From assembly GCA_029688995.1 (NCBI GenBank), contig JARULA010000002.1:248001-312000 (forward strand): a stretch of 64,000 bases of DNA, given 5' to 3'. Within the stretch, counting starts at the first letter, position 1. Every line of letters begins with the position of its first letter. The notes beneath the pieces were generated by a model, which saw only the letters and a list, made by a program, of their open reading frames with translations, was not told the origin of the DNA and searched no databases. Positions 54,473 to 63,513 of the stretch are shown here, piece by piece. Position numbers and translations under genes: made by a program. This stretch comes from Marinilabiliaceae bacterium ANBcel2. Lineage in GTDB: Bacteria > Bacteroidota > Bacteroidia > Bacteroidales > Marinilabiliaceae.

Positions 54473-56313
54473 TATTTGAATCGTTTTTCTAGTTCGATGT
54501 TATCTATTATAGTTATTATAACTTTTCCTGTAGGGGAGTAGTTGGGCATAGAGCTTTGAAGTAACTTACCTGTTAGTTTGTTCATCTCTTCACAACTTAA
54601 CTGTTCGCCTTTAGTCATTGATAAGTTTTTTGCAAGGATCGTTGCCAGTTTATCTTTTATCTCTTGCTGTGGGTTTAGTTCGCCCAATTTGCAGGATTCC
54701 AGAATCTCTTCTATAAATTTTTCACTGTTTTTATTTTTAAATTCTGAAGGGACTCCTGTAATTTTAAATTCAGAATTTCCATGACTCTCTATTTCAAATC
54801 CGAACTGTTGCAATTCGGGTAACAACTCTTTTAACAACTCTCCATCGCTTCTGTTTAAAGTTAATGTTTCACAAAAGAGAACTTTTTGAGAGGTTGATTT
54901 TTCTCTACTTATTTTATTTATTAAATCGTCAAAAATGACTCTTTCGTGTGCTCTGCACTGATCAATAATCATTAATCCCGATTTTACCGGTGTTAAAATA
55001 TACTTCCCTTTGATTTGAAAATATGCCGATTCATGTATCTGGTTTGTCTCTTCTTTAAAAACTTGTTGTTGCGGCTCTTTTTCACTGTTGCTTTTTGAGG
55101 GTAGCAGAAGAACTTCATCTTCTGCTGTGAAATTATCAGGATTATTATCTTTTAGGGGGCTCTCTGGCTCTTCAAAAAACTTTTCCCAATTATTATTACT
55201 GTTGACTTCGAATGGATTGTAGTTGGGGTTTGTTTTAATTTCTGGTGTTTTTAAAGTCGTAGCATTAGATGCTACCGGGATATTAATTTGTCCTGTTGTG
55301 TCAAAGTCTATAGAAGGAACTAAATTATATCTCCCTAAACTCTCACGTATTGATGCATTTAAAATTTTCCATACCATTTTTTCATCCTCAAATTTCACTT
55401 CTGTTTTTGTTGGATGAATATTTATATCAATTAATGAAGGGTCGGTATAGAGAAAGAGAAAATATGCAGGATGACTGTCAGTTGGAATGAGGTTTTCATA
55501 TGCTTTTGAAACTGCTCTATGAAGGTATGGACTTTTCATAAAACGGTTGTTTATAAAAAAGAATTGATCTCCTCCTGTTTTTCTTGCTGCTTCGGGAGTT
55601 CCTGTAAAACCTTTTATTTTAATAATTGGGGTCTCTGTTTCAGTTGGTAAAAGTCTGTTTTTTATCTGCTTCCCTATGGTGCTGACAATCCTTTGTTTAA
55701 TGGATGAGGGTTTTATACTAAACAAGGTTTGGTTGTTGTGTAGCAGTGTAAATTCAATCTGTGGGTTTGCAAGGGATAGGCGTTGAAATTCATTTATTAT
55801 ATGTCGAAACTCAGTACTGTTACTTTTTAAAAATTTTCTTCTCGCAGGAATGTTATAGAATAGATTTTTAACGATGAAATTGCTCCCTTTTGCACATGAT
55901 ACTGGTTCCTGTTTAATGATTTGACAACCGTTTATTTGTATATGTGTTCCTATATCATAGTTGCACGGCATAGTTTTTAACTCTACCTGTGCCACAGCTG
56001 CAATTGAGGCTAGAGCCTCTCCTCTAAAGCCCATACTTTTAATAGAGAAGAGATCATTTGCATTTCTAATTTTTGAGGTAGCATGTCTTTCAAATGCCAT
56101 ACGGGCATCTGTTTCGGTCATACCACAACCGTTATCATTAATTTGTATTAATGTTTTGCCTGCATCTTTAATTATTATGTCAATTTTCCCGGCTTCGGCG
56201 TCAATACTATTTTCTACAAGCTCTTTGACAACTGATGCGGGCCTTTGTATAACTTCTCCTGCAGCAATTTGATTTGCCACTGAATCGGGAAGAAGATTTA
56301 TAATATCTGACAT
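54472..56313 (-). CDS. mutL: DNA mismatch repair protein MutL
   Basis: Mismatch repair ATPase that couples MutS recognition to strand removal. The 613-residue protein has the GHKL ATPase N terminus (LPDSVANQIAAGEVIQRPASVVKELVENSIDA, DNGCGM, FRGEALASI) and a C-terminal dimerisation domain from about residue 430. The endonuclease metal motif DQHAxxE reads DQCRAHE here, and the distal CPHGRP-type motif reads SPTGKV, so the nuclease site seems lost. ATG at 56313. The stop overlaps the following rhomboid start. Confidence 0.95.
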   Translation of the reverse strand: MSDIINLLPDSVANQIAAGEVIQRPASVVKELVENSIDAEAGKIDIIIKDAGKTLIQINDNGCGMTETDARMAFERHATSKIRNANDLFSIKSMGFRGEALASIAAVAQVELKTMPCNYDIGTHIQINGCQIIKQEPVSCAKGSNFIVKNLFYNIPARRKFLKSNSTEFRHIINEFQRLSLANPQIEFTLLHNNQTLFSIKPSSIKQRIVSTIGKQIKNRLLPTETETPIIKIKGFTGTPEAARKTGGDQFFFINNRFMKSPYLHRAVSKAYENLIPTDSHPAYFLFLYTDPSLIDINIHPTKTEVKFEDEKMVWKILNASIRESLGRYNLVPSIDFDTTGQINIPVASNATTLKTPEIKTNPNYNPFEVNSNNNWEKFFEEPESPLKDNNPDNFTAEDEVLLLPSKSNSEKEPQQQVFKEETNQIHESAYFQIKGKYILTPVKSGLMIIDQCRAHERVIFDDLINKISREKSTSQKVLFCETLTLNRSDGELLKELLPELQQFGFEIESHGNSEFKITGVPSEFKNKNSEKFIEEILESCKLGELNPQQEIKDKLATILAKNLSMTKGEQLSCEEMNKLTGKLLQSSMPNYSPTGKVIITIIDNIELEKRFK

Positions 56314-56344
56314 CTATTGGTAATCTTTAATATTATCTATAAAA

Positions 56345-56671
56345 TTATTGCAATAGCGTTGAGTACCATTCATATCCAACATTAAGCAGATAATAAAACA
56401 GTATCATTAAGGCCATTAAGATAATAATGAGTCTTATATTAGATTTTTTCTTTTCAGAACGATTTACTTCAAATCCTGACTTTATGCGTTGCCGCATTTT
56501 TCCTCTTATTCTCTCGCCCGGTCCTCTTTTTTTATCTTCTTCAGAGATAATTCCCAGCTCTTCTCTGATTTTACGCTCTCTTTCAGCTCTTTCCTCTTTT
56601 GCCTTATCATAATAGATAGGTGCGTGATGAAATTTTCTATGTCTGGGTGTACGCATGAATGAAATCCTCAT
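56345..56671 (-). CDS. Conserved hypothetical protein with one C-terminal membrane helix
   Basis: A 108-residue basic protein. The first part (MRTPRHRKFHHAPIYYD) and the charged middle (KAKEERAERERKIREELG) are helical, and residues about 82-100 form one membrane span (LIIILMALMILFYYLLNVGY). The predicted orientation puts the basic region in the cytoplasm. I do not recognise the function. An alternative start at Met6 (56656) fits the conserved-looking MRTPRHRKF start. mutL follows after 31 bp. A -7 box is at 56697-56704. Confidence 0.7.
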   Translation of the reverse strand: MRISFMRTPRHRKFHHAPIYYDKAKEERAERERKIREELGIISEEDKKRGPGERIRGKMRQRIKSGFEVNRSEKKKSNIRLIIILMALMILFYYLLNVGYEWYSTLLQ

Positions 56672-56696
56672 ATCCCCATATTTTTTGGTTCAACTA

Positions 56697-56704
56697 CAAA
56701 AATA
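56697..56704 (-). promoter_or_regulatory. Candidate -7 box for the 108-residue protein and mutL
   Basis: TATTTTTG on the minus strand fits TAnnTTTG, 25 bp before the ATG at 56671. No clear -33 box. Confidence 0.4.
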
Positions 56705-56802
56705 CAAATTAAGCATTAGATTGTACGTGGCATCTCTCTTATATTTTTTATAAATTGCTTCTCTTTATAAAAATTTGATAATTAACCCTTAACCTGTTTT
56801 CT

Positions 56803-58335
56803 ATGTTGGTGAAAATTTATGGAGCCTCGTTGAATGGTATAGATGCAATTAAAATAACTATAGAAGTTGATATTTCGCGCGGCATACGTTTTTTTTTGGT
56901 TGGCCTTCCTGATAGTGCTGTTAAAGAGAGTCAGCAGCGCATTGAGTCTGCTTTTAGATCCTTTAATTTTAAATGGCCAGGTAAACGGATAGTGATTAAT
57001 ATGGCTCCTGCCGATACGCGCAAAGAGGGTTCCTCATATGATTTGCCTATTGCTGTTGGTATTTTGGCAGCCGACAATCAAATTTGCGAAAATCGTGCAG
57101 GCAGTTTTTTGATAATGGGAGAGTTATCATTAGATGGTAGTGTTAAGCCTGTTAGGGGTGTTTTACCTATTGCGTTTAAAGCTTACGAGGAGGGTTTTAA
57201 TGGAGTTATTGTACCTTATGATAATGCTTCAGAGGCCGCTGTTATTAAAGGATTGGATGTTTATGGAGTAAAAAATTTAGGTGAAGTAACTGATATATTG
57301 AATGGATCCGGTACTATATCTCCTTTTCCTCACACTATCTCCCCGGGAGTCACATCCAATCATGAGGACCATGATTTTAGCGATGTTAAAGGTCAGGAAG
57401 GAGTAAAAAGAGCTATGGAGGTAGCAGCAGCCGGCATGCATAACATCCTGATGGTTGGCCCTCCGGGATCCGGGAAAAGCATGATTGCAAGGAGATTACC
57501 TACTATACTTCCTCTTTTGGATTCTGCAGAATCTATTGAGACTACAAAAATACATTCAGTTGCCGGAAAACTTGGCAGAGATAGCGGTTTAATAGTAAAG
57601 CGCCCTTTTCGCAGTCCGCATAACTCAATTACTCCTACTGCTTTGTCTGGAGGTGGGGTCCATCCTCAACCCGGTGAGATATCATTAGCACATAACGGGG
57701 TTCTTTTTCTTGATGAATTGCCTGAGTTTAATCGCTCCTCTCTTGAACTTTTGCGTCAACCTTTAGAGGATCGAAAAATTTCAGTTTCTCGTGCCAGGTA
57801 TGCCATTGATTTTCCTGCCGGATTTATGCTTGTTGCAGGCATGAATCCTTGTCCGTGCGGATATTATAGCCATCCTGACAAGCCTTGTGTTTGTAGTCCC
57901 GGACAGGTTTTTAGGTATCTTAACCGTATATCTGGTCCATTGCTTGATCGGATAGACTTGCATATTGAAGTTGTGCCTGTTGCATATGGGAAGCTTTCTT
58001 GCAGCTCTTCTGCAGAAAGTAGTCTTGGCATTCGAGAAAGGGTGATTAAAGCACGTGATATTCAAAGAGAACGGTTTAAAGAGATTAAGGGAGTTCATAG
58101 TAATGCACAGATGAACAATCGAATGTTAAATAAATTTGCTTATCCTGATAAAGCTGGCTCTGCTATTTTAAAAAGCGCAATGGATAAGTTAGGACTATCT
58201 GCAAGAGCCTATCATCGTATATTAAAGGTCTCCCGAACTATAGCTGACCTGGAAGGGGCGGGCGGTATCGAAGCTCATCATATAGCTGAAGCGGTTCAGT
58301 ATAGAACATTAGATCGGTCAGACCGAAGTATGTGA
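56803..58335 (+). CDS. comM: YifB/ComM-family Mg-chelatase-like AAA+ ATPase
   Basis: A 510-residue protein with an N-terminal Lon-like ChlI domain (GLPDSAVKESQQRIESAF, NMAPADTRKEGSSYDLPIA), a central AAA+ module (Walker A VGPPGSGKSMIARRLP; Walker B LFLDELPEF) and a zinc-binding MNPCPCGYYSHPDKPCVC segment with four cysteines. A C-terminal Mg_chelatase_C domain (LSARAYHRILKVSRTIADLEG) follows. ComM is known as a branch-migration helicase used in natural transformation, so the symbol is by family. ATG at 56803. It is divergent from the mutL group; pyrophosphatase follows. Confidence 0.92.
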   Translation: MLVKIYGASLNGIDAIKITIEVDISRGIRFFLVGLPDSAVKESQQRIESAFRSFNFKWPGKRIVINMAPADTRKEGSSYDLPIAVGILAADNQICENRAGSFLIMGELSLDGSVKPVRGVLPIAFKAYEEGFNGVIVPYDNASEAAVIKGLDVYGVKNLGEVTDILNGSGTISPFPHTISPGVTSNHEDHDFSDVKGQEGVKRAMEVAAAGMHNILMVGPPGSGKSMIARRLPTILPLLDSAESIETTKIHSVAGKLGRDSGLIVKRPFRSPHNSITPTALSGGGVHPQPGEISLAHNGVLFLDELPEFNRSSLELLRQPLEDRKISVSRARYAIDFPAGFMLVAGMNPCPCGYYSHPDKPCVCSPGQVFRYLNRISGPLLDRIDLHIEVVPVAYGKLSCSSSAESSLGIRERVIKARDIQRERFKEIKGVHSNAQMNNRMLNKFAYPDKAGSAILKSAMDKLGLSARAYHRILKVSRTIADLEGAGGIEAHHIAEAVQYRTLDRSDRSM

Positions 58336-58407
58336 GATATCTTTTTTTATTGTTCTTCTATTTGATTAATTTAATTATTTTTGATGAAGAGTTATAAAAT
58401 TGTTAAT

Positions 58408-59115
58408 ATGTCGAAGAAAAAGGATAATACAGATAGTGAGATGTCAGCAAACAGTTTAATGGATCCTATTGGTAAATTGATGGGACTGCGCTATAAGTCC
58501 CATCCATGGCATGGAATAGATATTGGTGATAAGGCCCCCGAAGAGGTTATCTGCTTTATTGAGGTTGTACCAACCGATACTATAAAGTATGAGATAGATA
58601 AAATTAGTGGTTATCTGCGTATTGATCGGCCTCAAAAATATTCTAATGTTGTTCCTTCCCTCTATGGCTTTATTCCGCAAACCTACTGTGGTAGAGATGT
58701 TGCTGAATTTTGCGCTCAAAAAACCGGGAAAAAGGGGATTAAGGGAGATGGAGATCCTCTTGATATTTGTGTTTTAACCGAAAAGGATGTTATGCATGGT
58801 GATATCATTGCCGAAGTTATTCCAATAGGTGGTTTTAGAATGATTGATGATAATGCTGCCGATGATAAGATCATTTCGGTTTTAAAAGGAGATGTCGTTT
58901 ATGGTGATGTTAAGAATGTTACAGAGCTGCCTGATCTGGTTCTTGAAAGACTTAAACACTATTTTCTTACTTATAAGGATATGCCCGGAAATACCCGGGA
59001 ATCTGAAATAACTCACGTTTATGGGATAGATGAAGCCCAGGAGGTTATTAAAAGATCGATGAAGGATTATGAGGGGCGTTTTGAAAAACTGCGTAATGCA
59101 TTAGCCTCTTATTAA
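58408..59115 (+). CDS. ppa: Inorganic pyrophosphatase, family I
   Basis: Hydrolyses pyrophosphate released by biosynthesis. The family core is clear: LRYKSHPWHGIDIG, VVPTDTIKYEIDK, GYLRIDRPQKYSNVVPSLYGFIPQTYCG and the metal-binding GDGDPLDICVL (three Asp). This is the Bacteroidota-type soluble enzyme. The start is ambiguous: ATG at 58384, 58408 and 58441 are all in frame. I prefer 58408 (235 residues) because a TATTTTTG box at 58376-58383 would place transcription start after 58384. It converges with the ABC transporter gene, 16 bp away. Confidence 0.9.
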   Translation: MSKKKDNTDSEMSANSLMDPIGKLMGLRYKSHPWHGIDIGDKAPEEVICFIEVVPTDTIKYEIDKISGYLRIDRPQKYSNVVPSLYGFIPQTYCGRDVAEFCAQKTGKKGIKGDGDPLDICVLTEKDVMHGDIIAEVIPIGGFRMIDDNAADDKIISVLKGDVVYGDVKNVTELPDLVLERLKHYFLTYKDMPGNTRESEITHVYGIDEAQEVIKRSMKDYEGRFEKLRNALASY

Positions 59116-59131
59116 TGTTGTCACTTATATT

Positions 59132-62100
59132 TTAAGTTCCCAATCTTTGCAGCTTTTTGTTTAATTGACGTAGCTTGAATGTTTCAAAGTAATGGATAAT
59201 TCGTTTTAAAATGTCGAGATAGAGAGTGATATAGAGAATTGCTATTCCTATCCATATTATAATAACATTAAATAATGGAGCTGGAATTGATAAGGGGCCA
59301 AAATTTTTATAGGCGGCATAGAAATGTGCTCTTCCCCATTTACCGGTTGGTTCTTTATATATGGGATCTTTTCTCTGAATAAATCTGTTTTCGGTCAGTT
59401 CAAACTGTCTCGGTTCTTTTCTTGCCAGTAGCCAGTCGGCTAAAGCCTCATTATGGTGATCTCTTTTAAACTGAACTACTGCATTAACAGAACCCCTGGA
59501 GTCAATTAACTCTTCCATTTTTTCATCTTTAATATTGCTGATATAGCGATATTGATGGTTAAAATGAGTTCTTGCAAGGGTTAAAACCGAGTCAACAAAA
59601 GAGTGAGACTCTATATTGCTGTAGGGCGTAATTTTACTTTTTAGATGACCGGGAATCATATCGGGGATTATCTTTTCTAGCTTTTTAATCCCTGTTGTTA
59701 AGATTGTCTGATAGTTATTTACTTCTTCGTTATATCCGCGCTCGTATGACCATAGCGCAGCATCATTTATTTTGATCAGTTCAGGAATAAAAGTTGTGCC
59801 GTAATATGAGTTTTGACTCATCTCCCTCTCTTCATCAAAAAAGTGTCTTTGATATTTATTGTTTTTGAACTGATTTACTGCCAAGGCCTCGTATGACCAT
59901 CTTGTTACCATTAAGTCCCCTATTCTGGGAACAAACTGTTTTGATGCTACACTTATATGAAGTTTATCAAAATTTACTATAACCCCGCTAAAAAGAAGAT
60001 GAGGCACCAGTATGAGTGGTATAAGTACATATATGGCAACTACTGAATTTAATCCGGAACTTATATTGAGCCCCAACATGTTGGCAAAACATGCAGTAGA
60101 AAAGAGAATTATCCAATAATTGAATGTTAATCCCTCTATTTCAAGAATATAATTCCCTACTAAAATAAAACTTAATGATTGAATTGCTGAAATAAGGAAT
60201 AGAACAAATATTTTTGAGTTTAAGAAACTAGACCGGCTTAGGTTTAAGAATGACTCTCTTTTTAATAGTTTCCTGTCCTTTATAATCTCCTCAGCACTAA
60301 CATTTAGTCCTAGAAAAACCATTACCACTACGGCCATAAAGAGGTACGAGGGAAGATTTACATTTTCAGCAAAGATGTATTCTCCCGGGTTCTCAGCTGT
60401 TCCTGCCAAAAATTTGGTAAAAAAACCTAATATTATTGCTAAAACCGGGGCTTCAAGAAAATTGATAGCAAAATACTGTTTATCTTTTATTTTTGATAGA
60501 GCATCTCTTTGAGCAAACAACCAAAACTGCTTTATTCTGTTTGGGATGCTGAACCAGTTTTTTGGCAATTTCTCTTTTTTATTTAGATCACGCTTATGTT
60601 TCCATTGATACTTCTCTTCAAAATTATCTATGTAGAGTTGATACCACTCTTCGGGTTTAACTTTTCTCTCCCTTATTAGTTTACCATAAGGGTTAACCAT
60701 TCTTGCCTCGACTATTCTAAGGGGTTGTTCGGTTTTTACATTTCCGCATACATAACATTCTCGTTCCTCAGGGTTTACGTAATTTGCCTCCTTTTTAAAA
60801 TAGGCTATAGCATCCATTGGATTGCCGTTGAATATTATTCTTCCTCCCTTATCAATCATCAACAACTTATCAAGCAGTCTGTAAAGATCTGAGGATGGTT
60901 GGTGAATATTTATTATTACCAGCTTACCTTTTAAAACCTGCCTTTTTAAGAGCAGCATTACCTTTTCGGAATCCATTGAAGATAATCCTGATGTGGGTTC
61001 ATCAACAAAAAGAATTGATGGCTCTCTTATTAACTCAAGAGCGATATTTAATCGTTTTCTTTGTCCACCGCTTAATATTTTATTTAATGGAGTTCCTACA
61101 ACAAAGTCTCTTGCCTCTACAAGATCAAAGTCCAGCAGGGCATCTTCAACAATTTTTTTTATTTCATCTTTATTTAAATTATTAAAGCAGAGCCTTGCAT
61201 TATACCAGAGATTTTCAAAAACAGTAAGCTCCTCTTTTAGTAGGTCGTCCTGAGGCACAAATCCGATTACCCCTCTTAAAGACTCTTTTTCGTGGTGGAG
61301 ATTGTATCCGTTGATTACAATCTTTCCACTATGTAACTTATGATTGCCATTTAGAACATTTAAAAGAGTTGATTTTCCTGTTCCACTGCCTCCCATTACT
61401 CCAACCAGCTGACCCGATCTGCCGGTAAAACTAAATGAATGTATTCCTGTTTGCCTGTCGTTGAATTTGTACGATACATCAATAGCCCGATAAATGATGC
61501 GTCCCGACTCTCTTTTGTGAATAAATTTTTGTGCCACTCTACTGTAATAGACGGGTGGCATGCGGGATGTTTTTATCACTGAGCCAACTGCAAGTGGGTA
61601 TGGTCGGTCTCTCTCGACTTTATGGCCGTTCAGGTAGAGATTTCTCCCACCTGAATATCTAAAAATAAATGTATTTGTACTTCTAATATGAAGAACCCAT
61701 ACCTCAATCTGTTGTTTGGGGTTATATAAAAACTTTATTCCTTTAAGCGGAATCTCATTAACACCGCTGATGCAAAGCAGCATGTTTTTGTCAGGGACAT
61801 CCTGAGGCCTTTTTAATATAAAATTTTTGAGGTTTTTATAATCTGCGGGAGCAATTCTAAATTTTTCTGCCAGAATATCTACAAATTTTATTTCTGCATC
61901 ACTTGTATTTTCTCCCTTTTTTAGAAAGTCTAAAAGCTGAACAAAAATTAGGATTTTGGGCTCCTGCTCCAGCTCTGCATTTATCTTAGAGGCTATATTA
62001 AGAATTCTCGACTGGTTATCGTTTGATTGTTTGTCGATTAACTCCTTATTATCGCTGAATATTTGCGAATGATATCTGTTTAGATAAACTTCAAATCTTC

Positions 62101-62248
62101 CCAAATATTGATTTACATATTCGGTATTAAAATGTTTTGATAAAAAGTCTTTGACCAATGAGTAGGAGCGACCGGTTTTGCGTTCCTTTTGTATGTCGGT
62201 TAGTAACGCAAACAATTGCATAAGTGCTTCTAAAAGCGTTTCACTCAT
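59132..62248 (-). CDS. ABC transporter ATPase-permease fusion with TerB-like and FHA-like N-terminal domains
   Basis: A 1038-residue half transporter of the ABCG/White layout (ATPase before membrane domain). Residues about 1-160 resemble a TerB-like helical domain, and about 180-240 an FHA-like beta domain (FRYSGGRNLYLNGHKVERDRPYPLAVGSVI). The ATPase has Walker A GGSGTGKST (near 285), VPQDDLLKEELTVFENL, signature LSGGQRKRLNIALEL (near 391), Walker B ILFVDEPTSGLSS and the H-loop INIHQPSSD. CYVC (near 499) is a possible metal site. Six membrane segments follow from about 595, with a large polar insert before the last one. Substrate unknown. Convergent with ppa. Confidence 0.85.
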   Translation of the reverse strand: MSETLLEALMQLFALLTDIQKERKTGRSYSLVKDFLSKHFNTEYVNQYLGRFEVYLNRYHSQIFSDNKELIDKQSNDNQSRILNIASKINAELEQEPKILIFVQLLDFLKKGENTSDAEIKFVDILAEKFRIAPADYKNLKNFILKRPQDVPDKNMLLCISGVNEIPLKGIKFLYNPKQQIEVWVLHIRSTNTFIFRYSGGRNLYLNGHKVERDRPYPLAVGSVIKTSRMPPVYYSRVAQKFIHKRESGRIIYRAIDVSYKFNDRQTGIHSFSFTGRSGQLVGVMGGSGTGKSTLLNVLNGNHKLHSGKIVINGYNLHHEKESLRGVIGFVPQDDLLKEELTVFENLWYNARLCFNNLNKDEIKKIVEDALLDFDLVEARDFVVGTPLNKILSGGQRKRLNIALELIREPSILFVDEPTSGLSSMDSEKVMLLLKRQVLKGKLVIINIHQPSSDLYRLLDKLLMIDKGGRIIFNGNPMDAIAYFKKEANYVNPEERECYVCGNVKTEQPLRIVEARMVNPYGKLIRERKVKPEEWYQLYIDNFEEKYQWKHKRDLNKKEKLPKNWFSIPNRIKQFWLFAQRDALSKIKDKQYFAINFLEAPVLAIILGFFTKFLAGTAENPGEYIFAENVNLPSYLFMAVVVMVFLGLNVSAEEIIKDRKLLKRESFLNLSRSSFLNSKIFVLFLISAIQSLSFILVGNYILEIEGLTFNYWIILFSTACFANMLGLNISSGLNSVVAIYVLIPLILVPHLLFSGVIVNFDKLHISVASKQFVPRIGDLMVTRWSYEALAVNQFKNNKYQRHFFDEEREMSQNSYYGTTFIPELIKINDAALWSYERGYNEEVNNYQTILTTGIKKLEKIIPDMIPGHLKSKITPYSNIESHSFVDSVLTLARTHFNHQYRYISNIKDEKMEELIDSRGSVNAVVQFKRDHHNEALADWLLARKEPRQFELTENRFIQRKDPIYKEPTGKWGRAHFYAAYKNFGPLSIPAPLFNVIIIWIGIAILYITLYLDILKRIIHYFETFKLRQLNKKLQRLGT

Positions 62249-62524
62249 TGACTGTTTATTTAATATTATTTACTTTTTAATTTACTGTTGGAAAGATAAG
62301 AAAAAAACTGCTGTAGCGATTAAATTTTTGTTAACTAATTTCTACTTTAAATTAAAGGGGCTAATATGTTATTTAAGTACTCTTTTTCATTACCATTTTT
62401 TTTATGAGTGTCTCCCTTTTTTTGCTTATAGGTGTTTTTTGATACCCTTTTTTTCTAGAGCTACGATCCATTATGTTTGTTTAAATTGTTAAGGTAAAGG
62501 GGGTTCAAATATCGTTTCAATTGG

Positions 62525-62532
62525 TATATTTG
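62525..62532 (+). promoter_or_regulatory. Candidate -7 box for the AraC-family gene
   Basis: TATATTTG fits TAnnTTTG, 36 bp before the ATG at 62569. The rest of the 320-bp gap from 62249 is AT-rich, and I see no gene, RNA or repeat in it. Confidence 0.4.
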
Positions 62533-62568
62533 TGGCTATCTAAAAGAGATGTTGTTATTTTGTAGTTT

Positions 62569-63447
62569 ATGAGTAATTCTTTTGAGAATATAATGCATGA
62601 ACAGGTCGTTATTCCCGGTGGAAGTCCTATTCGTGTTAAATGGAATGATTTACCTCATTTTGAGTTTCCATGGCACTTTCATTATGAGATGGAAATCGTT
62701 TTTGTTTTGCGCAGTTATGGAATGAGGTTTGTTGCTGACAATACAGAATCTTTTGATGAAGGAGATCTTGTTTTGGTTGGAAGTCAGGTTCCACATTACT
62801 GGAAAAATGATCCTGAGTTTTACTCTGACGATTCAGACTTGCGGCTTAATGCTATTATTGTACAGTTTTCTGCTGATTTTATGGAGAAAGCGATTAATAA
62901 CTATCCCGAGATGACTCATATTAAAGAGCTTTTTGAGCGTTCGGCACGTGGTATCTATTTTAGTCGCAATTTTAGTTCATTTATGGAGGACAAATTTAAA
63001 CTTCTCTATAATAGCAGAGGGTTTAAGCGACTATTACTTTTTTTAGAGATTTTGGATGCAATGGCCAGGGAGCGGGAATATCGTTTGCTTGCCTCTGCGA
63101 ATTATAGTCGAAAAGGCTCTGTTTTGAAGGATGATCGATTAAAAAAGATTTTAAACTATATCAATCTTAACTACACTCGCCAACTCTCTCTGGATGAGAT
63201 TAGTAGTAGTTTTGGAATGAACCCTTCGGCTTTTAGTCGTTATTTTAAACACAAAACATCAAAGACATTTGTGCAGTATGTCAATGATATGAGGGTAAAT
63301 TATGCTTGTAAACTTTTGCAAGAAGGAGAGAGCACTATTGTTAATATATGTTTTGAGTGTGGCTTTAACAATCTCTCTAACTTTAATAGATTTTTTAAAT
63401 CAAAAACCGGGATTACACCAAAGCAGTATAGTGACTCACTATCGTAG
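62569..63447 (+). CDS. AraC-family transcriptional regulator
   Basis: A 292-residue regulator. The N-terminal half is a cupin-type ligand domain (FPWHFHYEMEIVFVLRSYGMRFVADN, GDLVLVGSQVPHYW). The C-terminal 100 residues hold two helix-turn-helix units (LSLDEISSSFGMNPSAFSRYFKHKT; IVNICFECGFNNLSNFNRFFKSKTGITPKQY). Members often respond to sugars and control nearby uptake or catabolic genes. The neighbours here are a transporter on the opposite strand and metH, neither of which points to a target. ATG at 62569. Confidence 0.93.
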   Translation: MSNSFENIMHEQVVIPGGSPIRVKWNDLPHFEFPWHFHYEMEIVFVLRSYGMRFVADNTESFDEGDLVLVGSQVPHYWKNDPEFYSDDSDLRLNAIIVQFSADFMEKAINNYPEMTHIKELFERSARGIYFSRNFSSFMEDKFKLLYNSRGFKRLLLFLEILDAMAREREYRLLASANYSRKGSVLKDDRLKKILNYINLNYTRQLSLDEISSSFGMNPSAFSRYFKHKTSKTFVQYVNDMRVNYACKLLQEGESTIVNICFECGFNNLSNFNRFFKSKTGITPKQYSDSLS

Positions 63448-63467
63448 TAATTGTTGTTATATTCCTG

Positions 63468-63475
63468 TAACTTTG
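63468..63475 (+). promoter_or_regulatory. Candidate -7 box for metH
   Basis: TAACTTTG fits TAnnTTTG, 38 bp before the ATG at 63514. No SAM or cobalamin riboswitch can fit in the remaining leader. Confidence 0.4.
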
Positions 63476-63513
63476 TATTATAGATTTCTGTATTATAATT
63501 TTTACTGTTTATT

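Noticed and set aside
62249-62568. Possible small gene or RNA in the gap between the ABC transporter and AraC-family genes
   Set aside because: The only long frame (to 62492) is a shadow running out of the ABC gene with low-complexity content. No stable hairpin or tRNA-like fold was seen.
63448-63513. Possible SAM or cobalamin riboswitch before metH
   Set aside because: Only 66 bp separate metH from the AraC-family gene, and part of that is the promoter. No riboswitch core is visible.
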